Position numbers and translations under genes: made by a program. Below are positions 29,087 to 36,540 of a DNA stretch of 64,000 nucleotides, in pieces. The stretch's first letter is position 1. Each line of letters begins with the position of its first letter. The notes below the pieces were generated by a model. It was not told the origin of the DNA and did no database searches. It worked only from the letters and a program-made list of their open reading frames with translations. The stretch is from Lactobacillus agrestimuris (GTDB taxonomy: Bacteria > Bacillota > Bacilli > Lactobacillales > Lactobacillaceae), in contig NZ_CALPCQ010000011.1 in assembly GCF_943193025.1 (NCBI RefSeq), forward strand, positions 1 to 64,000, in the 5' to 3' direction.

Positions 29087-29118
29087 AAAATAGGGATTCA
29101 TTACGAATCCCTATTTTT
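29086..29118. terminator. Bidirectional terminator between whiA and clpP
   Basis: AAAAATAGGGATTC (29086-29099) pairs perfectly with GAATCCCTATTTTT (29105-29118); A-run and T-run serve the two strands. Confidence 0.92.
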
Positions 29119-29128
29119 GTGACTTAAA

Positions 29129-29713
29129 TTACTTCTTCTTATTAACCATAATTTCGTCAATTAAGCCGTATTCTTTTGCTTCTTCAGCAGTTAAGTAGTT
29201 ATCACGTTCAGTATCTTTTTGAATCTTGTCTAATGGTTGACCAGTAGTTTCGTGCAAGATTTCATTGATCTTCTTACGACTCTTCAAAATTTCTTCAGCA
29301 GCGATTTGAATATCAGTTTGTTGACCTTGTGCACCACCTAATGGTTGGTGAATTAAAACTGTTGAATTTGGAAGAGCGAAACGCTTACCTTTAGTACCAC
29401 TTGTCAAAAGAATTGAAGCCATTGATGCAGCCATACCAATTGCAATAGTAGATACGTCTGACTTAATGAAGTTCATAGTATCCATAATTGCAAGACCAGA
29501 GGTAATTACACCACCTGGTGAGTTAATGTATAATGAAATATCTTTAGTATTGTCTTGTGCATCAAGGAATAATAATTGAGCGATAATTGAGTTAGCCATT
29601 TGGTCATTAATTTCGCCACTCAACATAATAATTCTGTCTTTTAATAAGCGTGAGTAAATGTCATAAGCACGTTCACCACGTGCAGTTTGTTCAATAACTG
29701 TAGGTACGAGCAT
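29129..29713 (-). CDS. clpP: ATP-dependent Clp protease proteolytic subunit
   Basis: A 194-residue serine peptidase that forms a 14-mer chamber and degrades substrates fed by Clp ATPases. The catalytic triad is Ser97 (GMAASMAS), His122 (LIHQP) and Asp171. ATG at 29711-29713 is chosen because AGGAGG precedes it at normal spacing; the frame stays open to 29737, but that extension contains the ribosome site. It has a consensus promoter and a CIRCE operator directly downstream of it, so heat-shock control by HrcA is expected. Monocistronic. Confidence 0.97.
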   Translation of the reverse strand: MLVPTVIEQTARGERAYDIYSRLLKDRIIMLSGEINDQMANSIIAQLLFLDAQDNTKDISLYINSPGGVITSGLAIMDTMNFIKSDVSTIAIGMAASMASILLTSGTKGKRFALPNSTVLIHQPLGGAQGQQTDIQIAAEEILKSRKKINEILHETTGQPLDKIQKDTERDNYLTAEEAKEYGLIDEIMVNKKK

Positions 29714-29743
29714 ATTTTTGCCTCCTATAATAAACATTATTAA

Positions 29744-29770
29744 TTAGCACTCATAAGAGTACAGTGCTAA
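29744..29770. promoter_or_regulatory. CIRCE operator (HrcA) of clpP
   Basis: TTAGCACTC (29744-29752), 9-base spacer, CAGTGCTAA (29762-29770): 17 of 18 arm positions match TTAGCACTC-N9-GAGTGCTAA. It begins right after the clpP -10 box and covers the transcription start, ideal for repression. Confidence 0.92.
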
Positions 29771-29798
29771 TTAAATCACTTACTTTTGTTCATGTCAA
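29770..29798 (-). promoter_or_regulatory. clpP promoter
   Basis: Reading the minus strand: TTGACA (29798-29793), 17-base spacer, TTTAAT (29775-29770). The CIRCE element abuts the -10. Confidence 0.82.
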
Positions 29799-29814
29799 TG
29801 AAAGTGTATTAATT

Positions 29815-29844
29815 TTGTATTTTTTATTACAATAATTTTATATT
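29815..29844 (+). promoter_or_regulatory. Probable promoter of first secreted paralogue
   Basis: TTGTAT (29815-29820), 18-base spacer, TATATT (29839-29844), in an AT-rich gap 40 bases before the TTG start. Confidence 0.42.
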
Positions 29845-29883
29845 ACAATGTAGAAGTAAGATTTTGTGTTTGGAGGAAATAAT

Positions 29884-31500
29884 TTGAACTGTAAAAAATT
29901 ATTAACTTTTACTGCTTCAGTTGTATTGAGCTTAGGCGTTGCCGCTAATACTACAAGTGTGGCATTTGCTGCTGATTCAAACAGTAATAAATCAACTGTT
30001 AGTGAAAGTACAAATGTTAAGAAAAAGAAGACTACACCCGCTCAAGTAACAACTAGTTATGATTTGATGACTAAGGTTGCCGGAAATAAGAATTATAAAG
30101 TTTGGAAATCCGTTAATAATGGCAAACCAGTTGGCAAGGTAGCCGATGGGATTAATTTCCGTTATAACCACATTCAATCTAATCAAAGTATTAAAACTAA
30201 GAAATATACTTATTGGTTAATTTATGTTGATGGTCGTCGCGTCGGTTGGGTTAATGAAAGATTCTTTGCAAGAAACGAAATTGCAGTTCCTAAGACAGTT
30301 TCTCTTGTGAATAATGAAAATTATCTCTTTGATACGCGTGATGCCATCAGCTACGCAACTGATGATACTGGTACAGTTGTAGATAATGATGAAGTTAGCG
30401 TTTCAAAAGATGGTGTAGATTGTACAGATCCAAAGACTTATAACGTTAAATATACTTATGGAAAAGCCAAGGCAACTGTAAAGATTACAGTTAGAAAGAG
30501 TACTAGTGAAGGAATCGGAAATGCAGATGCCGTTACTCCAAAGGAAGGTACTAATAGCTTAAAGAGTCCAGACAGTCACTATGGTTCATCTTTGAACTAC
30601 ATTAATCCAAAGGAATTTACTCCTGAAAAGAAAACACATTCATGGAGTAGTGATGACTTGACACTAAAGACCCGTCTTTTCCAACCAGTTTTACTTAGTG
30701 TAAAGACTGACACTAATAATGACGGTAATATTAACCGTGTAGGTCATATCCCTGAAGGATTAACTGTTTCAAATGGTTGGGCATATACTAGTTTGCTTAG
30801 TCACACTAACTTAATTCAAGGTCACATTGTTGGTTATAACTTGAATAAGTTGGTTAGTCCATATAACCCACAGAATCTTCTTACTATGAGTCAAAGCAAA
30901 TTTAACACATACGTAAAGAATATTAAAGTTAGTCCATACATTCCAATTGGTCATGGACAAGCAATGGGATCAACCAAGAATTATATCTATGTTCTTGTTA
31001 ATGATAATACTGAACAAACAAGTAATAAGTCTGAAGAATTAGTACAAATCCGTAAGAGCGATATGCTTATTAACAAGATTTGGACTATTAAGTGCTGGAA
31101 CGGCAATGAAAACTCACCACGTTACTTCAAGAATGCCGTTATTACTAGCGATAAGCAAATGTATGGACTTTACTATGACAAGACTACAGATCGTTACGAA
31201 TACTGGGAATTAAACCGTACTGGTGATAACTGGTACCCAACTTTAGTTGGTGCTACAAAAGGAAAATTTGTAGATAATGATTCACCAATTCAAGGATTCT
31301 CTTACGATACTAAGAATAAGAACTTTTATCTTGGATTTAACGATTTAATTGTTAAGGTTGGTCGTGACGGCGAGTTGAAGAAGTCATATACATTCTCAAC
31401 TGGTAGAGAAATTGAAGGTATTTCAATAAGTGATGAACGTCTATACGTAAACCTAGCTCAACGTGCTGAATTACTTGAAAGTCAAAGTAAATTAAATTAA
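29884..31500 (+). CDS. Secreted protein, SH3/GW-like plus Ig-like modules (paralogue 1 of 3)
   Basis: A 538-residue exported protein of unknown function. The TTG at 29884 is chosen as start because GGAGGAAA precedes it; it yields a signal peptide (KK, hydrophobic core, cleavage near VAFAA, about residue 30). An SH3/GW-like module follows (YWLIYVDGRRVGWVNERFF, near residues 110-128), then an Ig-like/DUF5011-type module (YTYGKAKATVKITV), then a long beta-rich C-terminal half with repeated stretches such as IPEGLTVSNGWAY, GHGQAMGSTKNYIYVL and EELVQIRKSDM, suggestive of a propeller. It shares this layout with 33141-34631 and 34692-36179. No LPxTG or membrane anchor is seen. Confidence 0.85.
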   Translation: MNCKKLLTFTASVVLSLGVAANTTSVAFAADSNSNKSTVSESTNVKKKKTTPAQVTTSYDLMTKVAGNKNYKVWKSVNNGKPVGKVADGINFRYNHIQSNQSIKTKKYTYWLIYVDGRRVGWVNERFFARNEIAVPKTVSLVNNENYLFDTRDAISYATDDTGTVVDNDEVSVSKDGVDCTDPKTYNVKYTYGKAKATVKITVRKSTSEGIGNADAVTPKEGTNSLKSPDSHYGSSLNYINPKEFTPEKKTHSWSSDDLTLKTRLFQPVLLSVKTDTNNDGNINRVGHIPEGLTVSNGWAYTSLLSHTNLIQGHIVGYNLNKLVSPYNPQNLLTMSQSKFNTYVKNIKVSPYIPIGHGQAMGSTKNYIYVLVNDNTEQTSNKSEELVQIRKSDMLINKIWTIKCWNGNENSPRYFKNAVITSDKQMYGLYYDKTTDRYEYWELNRTGDNWYPTLVGATKGKFVDNDSPIQGFSYDTKNKNFYLGFNDLIVKVGRDGELKKSYTFSTGREIEGISISDERLYVNLAQRAELLESQSKLN

Positions 31501-31505
31501 AAGTT

Positions 31506-31537
31506 AAAAAAACAGGATTAATTAATCCTGTTTTTTT
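31506..31537. terminator. Bidirectional terminator between paralogue 1 and the permease
   Basis: Nearly perfect palindrome AAAAAAACAGGATTA...TAATCCTGTTTTTTT centred on AATT, with A- and T-runs on both strands. Confidence 0.88.
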
Positions 31538-31550
31538 AAAAACTTTTAAA

Positions 31551-32990
31551 TTATTTTGATATTTCTTTTGCGTCTTCAGATTTTTTGATAGCTGGCAAAA
31601 TCAATCCCAATGCTACTAAAATGATTGGTGTGATTACATTCAAGAAGAAGGTAAATCCATCAGGTGAATAAATACCGAGAAGACAACAAGCTGCAGTGAT
31701 AACAAAACACCAAATACCAGCGGTGTATGCCAAGGCTTGGCTCTTGGTCATTTGATAGCTTGTTTCAAATTGACTTTGATGTTTTCGTAAGGCAATATAT
31801 GCTGCAAATACCCAAAGATAGCGTAGTGGCATAGTAGTTGAGTTTAACTTAACTAATTGGGCCATAACTGACTGAGCATCGGGCAACAATGCCTGAGCAG
31901 CAATTAAGCCACCAGAAAGGATTACAACCATCCAGATACCATTGAGGTAAGCTCCATGTTTGTTAACCTTGAGCAGTTTCTTAGGAATGAATTCTTTAGC
32001 TTCTTTACTTGCAAGGAGCATTCTAAGTGGTGCGTCAATACTAATAACCAAAGTTGAGAATTGACCAATAACATTACACCATGAATAGATGTACATGAAT
32101 AAACCACCAACGTGGTAATATTCTCCAAGTCTATCAAAGGCCATGTAGGCACCATTTGAAATATATTCATTTAAGTTATTATCAACAACTTTAGGGTCAA
32201 ACATCAGAGCCATCGCAAAGGTCCCTAAGATAGCTGAAATCATAACCATAACTGCAAGTGCCATCATTGCTTTAGGGAAGTTCTTTGATGGATCTTTTAC
32301 CTTATTAACATATGGTGAAATCTTTTCAGCACCACCAACGGCAAATACTAAAATCGAAAGTGAAGTTAAGTATTTAACATTAAATGTTGGCATCAAGTTC
32401 TTCCAGTTAAAATTAATACTGAGATAACTTGCATGTGGATTAATTGCAGGTGCTGCGAACATCATGATGATGAATAAAATTGACATGATGAACATTGATG
32501 TACCAGCAATAGTTGCAAGACCCTTTAATACGGTGATACCACGACTAGTTACCCAACAGAAAAATAAAAAGACAACTAATGTAGCAACTTGAGTAGTTGC
32601 AGTTGGTAAACTATCATACCAAATAGTATTTCCAAAGATCCCCCAGGCCATTGCTCTTAGGCCACCCGTACCTTTACTAGAAATATAAACGATGTGACAA
32701 GCCCAATAAGTCCATCCTGCATAATAAGCCCATTTAGCGCCCATTGTAGCATTTACCCAAGATGAAACCCCACCTTCAGAATTTTTGAAGGTGGCACCAA
32801 GTTCCCCAACCATCAGGGCGTAGGGAACGAAATAGAGCAGGAACATAACTATCCAACTAAAGACAACCTTTGTTCCATCGAAGTAGACATAACCATTAAC
32901 AACATTACTGAACCCCCATACTGTAGAGAAGGCCATCATTGCTAATGAAGTCCACATCATTTTTTTAGGATTGTTTTGAGTTTCTACCAT
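31551..32990 (-). CDS. APC-superfamily amino acid permease
   Basis: A 479-residue polytopic membrane transporter with about 12 hydrophobic helices. Residues WGFSNVVNGYVYFDG (about 28-42) and VGELGATFKNSEGGVSSWV (about 66-84) match the substrate-binding helix 1 and helix 2/3 region of amino acid/polyamine/organocation carriers, with the EGG motif typical of the glutamate/GABA-antiporter branch. Substrate is not determined; no gadB is nearby. ATG at 32988-32990 follows AGGAG, so the 6-codon upstream extension is dropped. It lies on the opposite strand between two secreted paralogues and may be a later insertion between them. Confidence 0.88.
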   Translation of the reverse strand: MVETQNNPKKMMWTSLAMMAFSTVWGFSNVVNGYVYFDGTKVVFSWIVMFLLYFVPYALMVGELGATFKNSEGGVSSWVNATMGAKWAYYAGWTYWACHIVYISSKGTGGLRAMAWGIFGNTIWYDSLPTATTQVATLVVFLFFCWVTSRGITVLKGLATIAGTSMFIMSILFIIMMFAAPAINPHASYLSINFNWKNLMPTFNVKYLTSLSILVFAVGGAEKISPYVNKVKDPSKNFPKAMMALAVMVMISAILGTFAMALMFDPKVVDNNLNEYISNGAYMAFDRLGEYYHVGGLFMYIYSWCNVIGQFSTLVISIDAPLRMLLASKEAKEFIPKKLLKVNKHGAYLNGIWMVVILSGGLIAAQALLPDAQSVMAQLVKLNSTTMPLRYLWVFAAYIALRKHQSQFETSYQMTKSQALAYTAGIWCFVITAACCLLGIYSPDGFTFFLNVITPIILVALGLILPAIKKSEDAKEISK

Positions 32991-33031
32991 TAAATTTCTC
33001 CTATTCAAAAAAATAAATTGTGAACTTTTTC

Positions 33032-33037
33032 ATTATA
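33032..33037 (-). promoter_or_regulatory. -10 box of the permease promoter
   Basis: TATAAT on the minus strand, 42 bases before the ATG. No recognisable -35; that region holds the GCCCA-AAAA-TGGGC palindrome. Confidence 0.5.
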
Positions 33038-33046
33038 TAACGGATA

Positions 33047-33060
33047 GCCCAAAAATGGGC
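33047..33060. promoter_or_regulatory. Candidate operator of the permease gene
   Basis: Perfect 5-bp inverted repeat GCCCA-AAAA-TGGGC in an AT-rich region, about 10 bases upstream of the permease -10 and overlapping the place of its -35. Regulator unknown. Confidence 0.4.
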
Positions 33061-33099
33061 AAAGGTTAATTAAAATCTCATAAAAAATAATAAATAATG

Positions 33100-33108
33100 T
33101 GCTAAAAT
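33100..33108 (+). promoter_or_regulatory. Extended -10 promoter of second secreted paralogue
   Basis: TGC-TAAAAT at 33100-33108, 32 bases before the ATG; no clear -35. Confidence 0.42.
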
Positions 33109-33140
33109 AACAGTGTTTTAAAAACATTGGGAGGATTTTT

Positions 33141-34631
33141 ATGAAAGTGAATAAGAAAGTCGCAAAAGTTTTGGCAATAAGTGCTGTGATGCTTAGTGGA
33201 GTATCATTATTAAACGCTGCACCAACTCAAGCAAAGAGTTTTAGTAAGGCTGTGACCAAGATTGCTGGTAATGGTAATTATGCTATTTATCACAATGTAT
33301 CTAATGGAGGTCCATCAGGAAAGTTTACTTCAACTAAGTACTTTAAGCGTGGTCAAATCCAATCAAAGAAATATGTTTCAACCAAGAAGGGAAACTTCTG
33401 GGATATCTATGTTGATGGACGTCATGTTGGTTGGGTTAGTGAAAAATTCTTTGCAAGAAATCAAATTTCTGTGGCTAAGGAAGTTTCATTAGTAAGCAAT
33501 CCAAATTATGCATTTCCAACTAGAGATGCAATTAATTACGTGACTAATAGTCAAGGTACTGCAGTTAACCCAGACAAGGTTAATGTTTCTAAAGCGCATA
33601 TTAGTACCAAAGGTGGCACGGTAAATTATAGTTATGGTAAAGCTAAAGCTAGCGTAAATATATCTATTTATGATGGCGAAGAAGCAGGCGCTGATAAGAC
33701 ACCACAAAAAGGCTTCAAGACAAGTTCAACATGGAGCGGTAGTTCTAAGAGTTCATCACGTAATTGGAATGCAGCACATCATTATAGCTCAGAAACTAGT
33801 GGTAATACTTTTAGATCAAACGGCTTAACCCTAAAGACTAGATTATTCCAACCTAGATTTGTCAGTTTAGGTTATGGACAAGCAGCAGATGCTATGGGTC
33901 AAGTTGGTGTAATTCCAGAAGGTATTACAGTTAATGGCGGTATTTTCACTACTTCAATGTTTACAAGCAGTAGTAATCAACATGGACACTTGGTATCTTA
34001 CAATTTAAATGCTTTAGGTAGTAAAACTGCTGCTCAAAACTTAACTACAATGAGTTGGAGTAACTTTAAGCACTATGCAAGCAATATCAAAGTAAGTCCA
34101 TACATTAAGTTAGGTCATGGTCAATCACTTGGATCAAGTAGTTCATATATCTATGTATTAGCTAATGACAATAAGTACACTAATGGTCCTAAGTCAGAAG
34201 AAATTCTTCAAATCCGTAAGAGTGATATGAAGATTAACAAGATTTGGACATTTAGCATTGCTTCTAACCGCTACATCCACAATGCAACTTTCACAAATGA
34301 TGGAACCATGTACGCATTATTCCACAATGGTGGAAACAACCACTATGAATACTGGAAAGTAAGTTTAGATGGTGATGCATGGAAAGCTAATGAAGTAGGT
34401 GCAACCAAAGGTTCATTTATTTCAAATTCACCAGTTCAAGGTTTTGCATACAGTAATGGCCGCTTCTTTATTGGATTCAACGATAACATTTTCCAAGTTT
34501 CAGAAAGTGGTAAGGCTCAAAAGCATTACAAATTTAATGTAAGAAGAGAATTAGAAGGTATGTCTGCTAATGGTTCTAAGCTTTATGTTCAATTTGCCCA
34601 AAGAGCCGAATTAACAGAGGGTAGAATTTAA
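33141..34631 (+). CDS. Secreted protein, SH3/GW-like plus Ig-like modules (paralogue 2 of 3)
   Basis: A 496-residue exported protein. The signal peptide is clear (KVNKKVAK, hydrophobic LAISAVMLSGVSLLNA, cleavage near TQAKS, about residue 32). The SH3/GW-like module (FWDIYVDGRHVGWVSEKFF) lies at about 88-106, the Ig-like module (YSYGKAKASVNISI) ends near 177, a Ser/Trp-rich linker follows, then the beta-rich C-terminal half with IPEGITVNGG, GHGQSLGSSSSYIYVL, EEILQIRKSDMKINKIWTF and RRELEGMSANG. These blocks align in order with the first and third paralogues. ATG at 33141 follows GGGAGG. Own promoter and terminator. Function unknown; wall- or glycan-binding is a guess from the GW-like module. 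Confidence 0.87.
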   Translation: MKVNKKVAKVLAISAVMLSGVSLLNAAPTQAKSFSKAVTKIAGNGNYAIYHNVSNGGPSGKFTSTKYFKRGQIQSKKYVSTKKGNFWDIYVDGRHVGWVSEKFFARNQISVAKEVSLVSNPNYAFPTRDAINYVTNSQGTAVNPDKVNVSKAHISTKGGTVNYSYGKAKASVNISIYDGEEAGADKTPQKGFKTSSTWSGSSKSSSRNWNAAHHYSSETSGNTFRSNGLTLKTRLFQPRFVSLGYGQAADAMGQVGVIPEGITVNGGIFTTSMFTSSSNQHGHLVSYNLNALGSKTAAQNLTTMSWSNFKHYASNIKVSPYIKLGHGQSLGSSSSYIYVLANDNKYTNGPKSEEILQIRKSDMKINKIWTFSIASNRYIHNATFTNDGTMYALFHNGGNNHYEYWKVSLDGDAWKANEVGATKGSFISNSPVQGFAYSNGRFFIGFNDNIFQVSESGKAQKHYKFNVRRELEGMSANGSKLYVQFAQRAELTEGRI

Positions 34632-34649
34632 TTTTAGGATTTAATTATA

Positions 34650-34683
34650 AAAAGTTGCCTTCAATCGGAGGCAACTTTTTTTG
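34650..34683 (+). terminator. Rho-independent terminator of paralogue 2
   Basis: AAAAGTTGCCT (34650-34660) pairs with AGGCAACTTTT (34669-34679), then T-run. It ends only 8 bases before the ATG of the third paralogue. Confidence 0.9.
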
Positions 34684-34691
34684 GTTTCATT

Positions 34692-36179
34692 ATGAAGAAA
34701 ATTAGTTTTATTTTTTTATTATTAATTTTTGGTTTTACTTATAGCAGTCAAAAAATTTCTGCTAAAAGTTATGGTCAATATCAAACTAAAATCGTAAATA
34801 ATCATAAGTTTCAAATCTATGAAAGATTGACTAGGAAAGGGCCTAGTAGGCCAATGGCTAATACTAGAAGTCTTCGGTTAGCAAATTATCAGTCAAAGCT
34901 TTCGAGAAAGGTTCGCGGACAAAGATATTGGTTTCTTTACATTAATGGTCATAGTGCAGGCTGGGTTAATGAGAAAGCTTTTAGAAGAAGTAAAATTTCA
35001 GTTGCAAGGCATATTAGTTTAGTTTATAACCCGGCATATAAATTTCCTACTAGGGATGCAATCAATTATGTGACAAATTCTCATGGCAGCGTAATTTCTA
35101 AGAGTAAAGTTAATGTTTCAGCTAAGTCTGTATCCTCGACGAATATTGGTAGTCATGTGATTAGCTACAATTATGGTAAAGCTCATGCCAAAGCGATTGT
35201 TACAGTTAGATCAGATGAGCAAGAAGGAATTGTTAAGGTTAGAAATAAATTTAAACCCGGTAAAACGCAATCAACTTGGAAGCATCACTATAAAACTTCA
35301 GGTAATTGGGGTAAAAGTTATGCACCAGAAACAAAGAGCCATAAATTAAAGAGTGGAAATTTAGATTTAAAAACAGTATTTTATCAGCCAGCTACATTAA
35401 GTATAGGTAATTCAGTACAAGGTGCTGTTGGACCAACACCAGAAGGCTTAACTGTATCAGGAAAAAGAGCATATATTGCGATGTTTCAAAAACCTTACCG
35501 ACAAAATGCTAGAATTGTTTCTTATAATTTAAAGAAAGTACCACGTTATGAATTACAAAAATTACCATGGCTAAGCTGGAATAAGTTTGTTGCTTTATCC
35601 AAAAATATAAAAATTAGTCCATTAATTAAGTTAGGACACGGTCAGTCCTTAAGTTCAACTAAAAACTATCTTTATGTAATTGCTAATGACCATACTTTGA
35701 AGAATAGTTTCAAATCTGAAGAAATCATGCAAATTCGTAAGAGTGATTTAACAATTAAAAGAATTTGGACTTTTAGAATTTGGAATGCACGTAAAAAATA
35801 TAGTTATTATGTGCATAATGCGGTTTTTGTAAATGATCATCGCTTTTATGCAGTTTTTCATAATGGAAGAAAGCATAAATTCCAATATTGGCAAGTTGAT
35901 AAAGTTGGAAATAAATGGGTACCAAAACAAGTAGGCGCAAGTCAAGGCGAATTCATGAGAAATAATTCACCAATGCAGGGATTAACTTACGATAAAATTA
36001 ATAAGAATTTTTATTTAGCTTTTAATGATTACATTTTTAAAATTGCCAAAAATGGAAAAGTATTGAGTACAAGTCACTTTAATACTGGTAGAGAGTTTGA
36101 AGGAATAAGTGCTCGAAGAGGTAAGTTATTTGCTGAATTAGCAGAAAGACCAGAATTACTGGTAAGCCCGATTAATTAG
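34692..36179 (+). CDS. Secreted protein, SH3/GW-like plus Ig-like modules (paralogue 3 of 3), weak translation signals
   Basis: A 495-residue exported protein homologous over its whole length to the two preceding paralogues. Signal peptide MKKISFIFLLLIFGFTYSS with cleavage near residue 24 (KISAKS); SH3/GW-like module (YWFLYINGHSAGWVNEKAF, about 77-95); Ig-like module (YNYGKAHAKAIVTV); C-terminal blocks TPEGLTVSGKRAYI, GHGQSLSSTKNYLYVI, EEIMQIRKSDLTIKRIWTF and GREFEGISARRG. It is more basic than the others. ATG 34692 starts 8 bases after a strong terminator, with no Shine-Dalgarno sequence and no room for a promoter, so it may be poorly expressed or read from leaky transcription. The reading frame is intact. 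Confidence 0.82.
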   Translation: MKKISFIFLLLIFGFTYSSQKISAKSYGQYQTKIVNNHKFQIYERLTRKGPSRPMANTRSLRLANYQSKLSRKVRGQRYWFLYINGHSAGWVNEKAFRRSKISVARHISLVYNPAYKFPTRDAINYVTNSHGSVISKSKVNVSAKSVSSTNIGSHVISYNYGKAHAKAIVTVRSDEQEGIVKVRNKFKPGKTQSTWKHHYKTSGNWGKSYAPETKSHKLKSGNLDLKTVFYQPATLSIGNSVQGAVGPTPEGLTVSGKRAYIAMFQKPYRQNARIVSYNLKKVPRYELQKLPWLSWNKFVALSKNIKISPLIKLGHGQSLSSTKNYLYVIANDHTLKNSFKSEEIMQIRKSDLTIKRIWTFRIWNARKKYSYYVHNAVFVNDHRFYAVFHNGRKHKFQYWQVDKVGNKWVPKQVGASQGEFMRNNSPMQGLTYDKINKNFYLAFNDYIFKIAKNGKVLSTSHFNTGREFEGISARRGKLFAELAERPELLVSPIN

Positions 36180-36186
36180 AAAAAAA

Positions 36187-36215
36187 GAAGCCATCGCGAT
36201 TGCGATGGCTTTTTA
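36187..36215 (+). terminator. Rho-independent terminator of paralogue 3
   Basis: AAGCCATCGC, loop GATT, GCGATGGCTT (36188-36211), then TTTT. A matching A-run on the other side could also end the tRNA transcript that comes from the opposite strand. Confidence 0.88.
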
Positions 36216-36217
36216 TA

Positions 36218-36289
36218 TGGGCCCCCTGGGAGTCGAACCCAGATTTTAAGAACCGGAATCTTACGTGCGATCCATTACACTAAGGGCCC
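36218..36289 (-). tRNA. tRNA-Arg (anticodon CCG)
   Basis: The minus strand folds as a full 72-base cloverleaf. Acceptor GGGCCCT pairs with GGGGCCC plus discriminator A; the D arm is GTGT...GCAC; the anticodon stem is TAAGA/TCTTA with loop TTCCGGT, so the anticodon is CCG (reads CGG); the T arm is CTGGG-TTCGACT-CCCAG. The 3' CCA is not encoded. The gene stands alone and is transcribed toward paralogue 3. Confidence 0.95.
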
Positions 36290-36378
36290 TATAAGCACTC
36301 CAATTATAGCAAAAATTACTTATGAATGAAAACTTTTTCAATTCAATTTGAATAATCTTAAAAAGCTAAAAGTTTTCC

Positions 36379-36407
36379 TTGAATTACAAAAAATAGATTG
36401 TTATACT
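36379..36407 (+). promoter_or_regulatory. Promoter of the cggR-gap-pgk-tpiA operon
   Basis: TTGAAT (36379-36384), 17-base spacer, TATACT (36402-36407), leaving a leader of about 127 bases before cggR. Confidence 0.72.
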
Positions 36408-36420
36408 AACATTGTCGATG

Positions 36421-36466
36421 AGAGATGTAGATTGAACAGAAAAAGTTCTTGAGAATACATGTCTCT
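36421..36466 (+). promoter_or_regulatory. Hairpin in the cggR leader RNA
   Basis: AGAGATGTA (36421-36429) can pair with TACATGTCTCT (36456-36466), and GAAC...GTTC pairs inside. It is near the 5' end of the expected transcript. Role unknown; 5' protection or attenuation are possible. Confidence 0.45.
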
Positions 36467-36484
36467 TATATTTTTAGACTATCT

Positions 36485-36523
36485 GGGACATAAAATGACA
36501 CATTGATGGTCGTTTTACGTCCC
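36485..36523. promoter_or_regulatory. Candidate CggR operator / leader inverted repeat
   Basis: GGGACATAAAATGA (36485-36498) and TCGTTTTACGTCCC (36510-36523) are 14-base arms with 12 matches and an 11-base centre. CggR of B. subtilis binds GGGAC-containing sites just downstream of its own promoter, as here; the inverted rather than direct arrangement differs from that model. In RNA it would form a hairpin ending 8 bases before the cggR ribosome site. Confidence 0.68.
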
Positions 36524-36540
36524 GAGGAAAGGAGGAGCTT

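Noticed and set aside
29771-29815. CtsR heptad repeat at clpP
   Set aside because: No tandem (A/G)GTCAAA heptads; the single TTGACA is the -35 hexamer.
31551-32990. Naming the permease GadC
   Set aside because: APC family is clear, but the substrate cannot be read from the sequence and no glutamate decarboxylase gene is adjacent.
36218-36289. tRNA-Arg as an integration site of a mobile element
   Set aside because: No integrase, no direct repeat of the tRNA 3' end and no phage genes nearby; flanks are ordinary genes.
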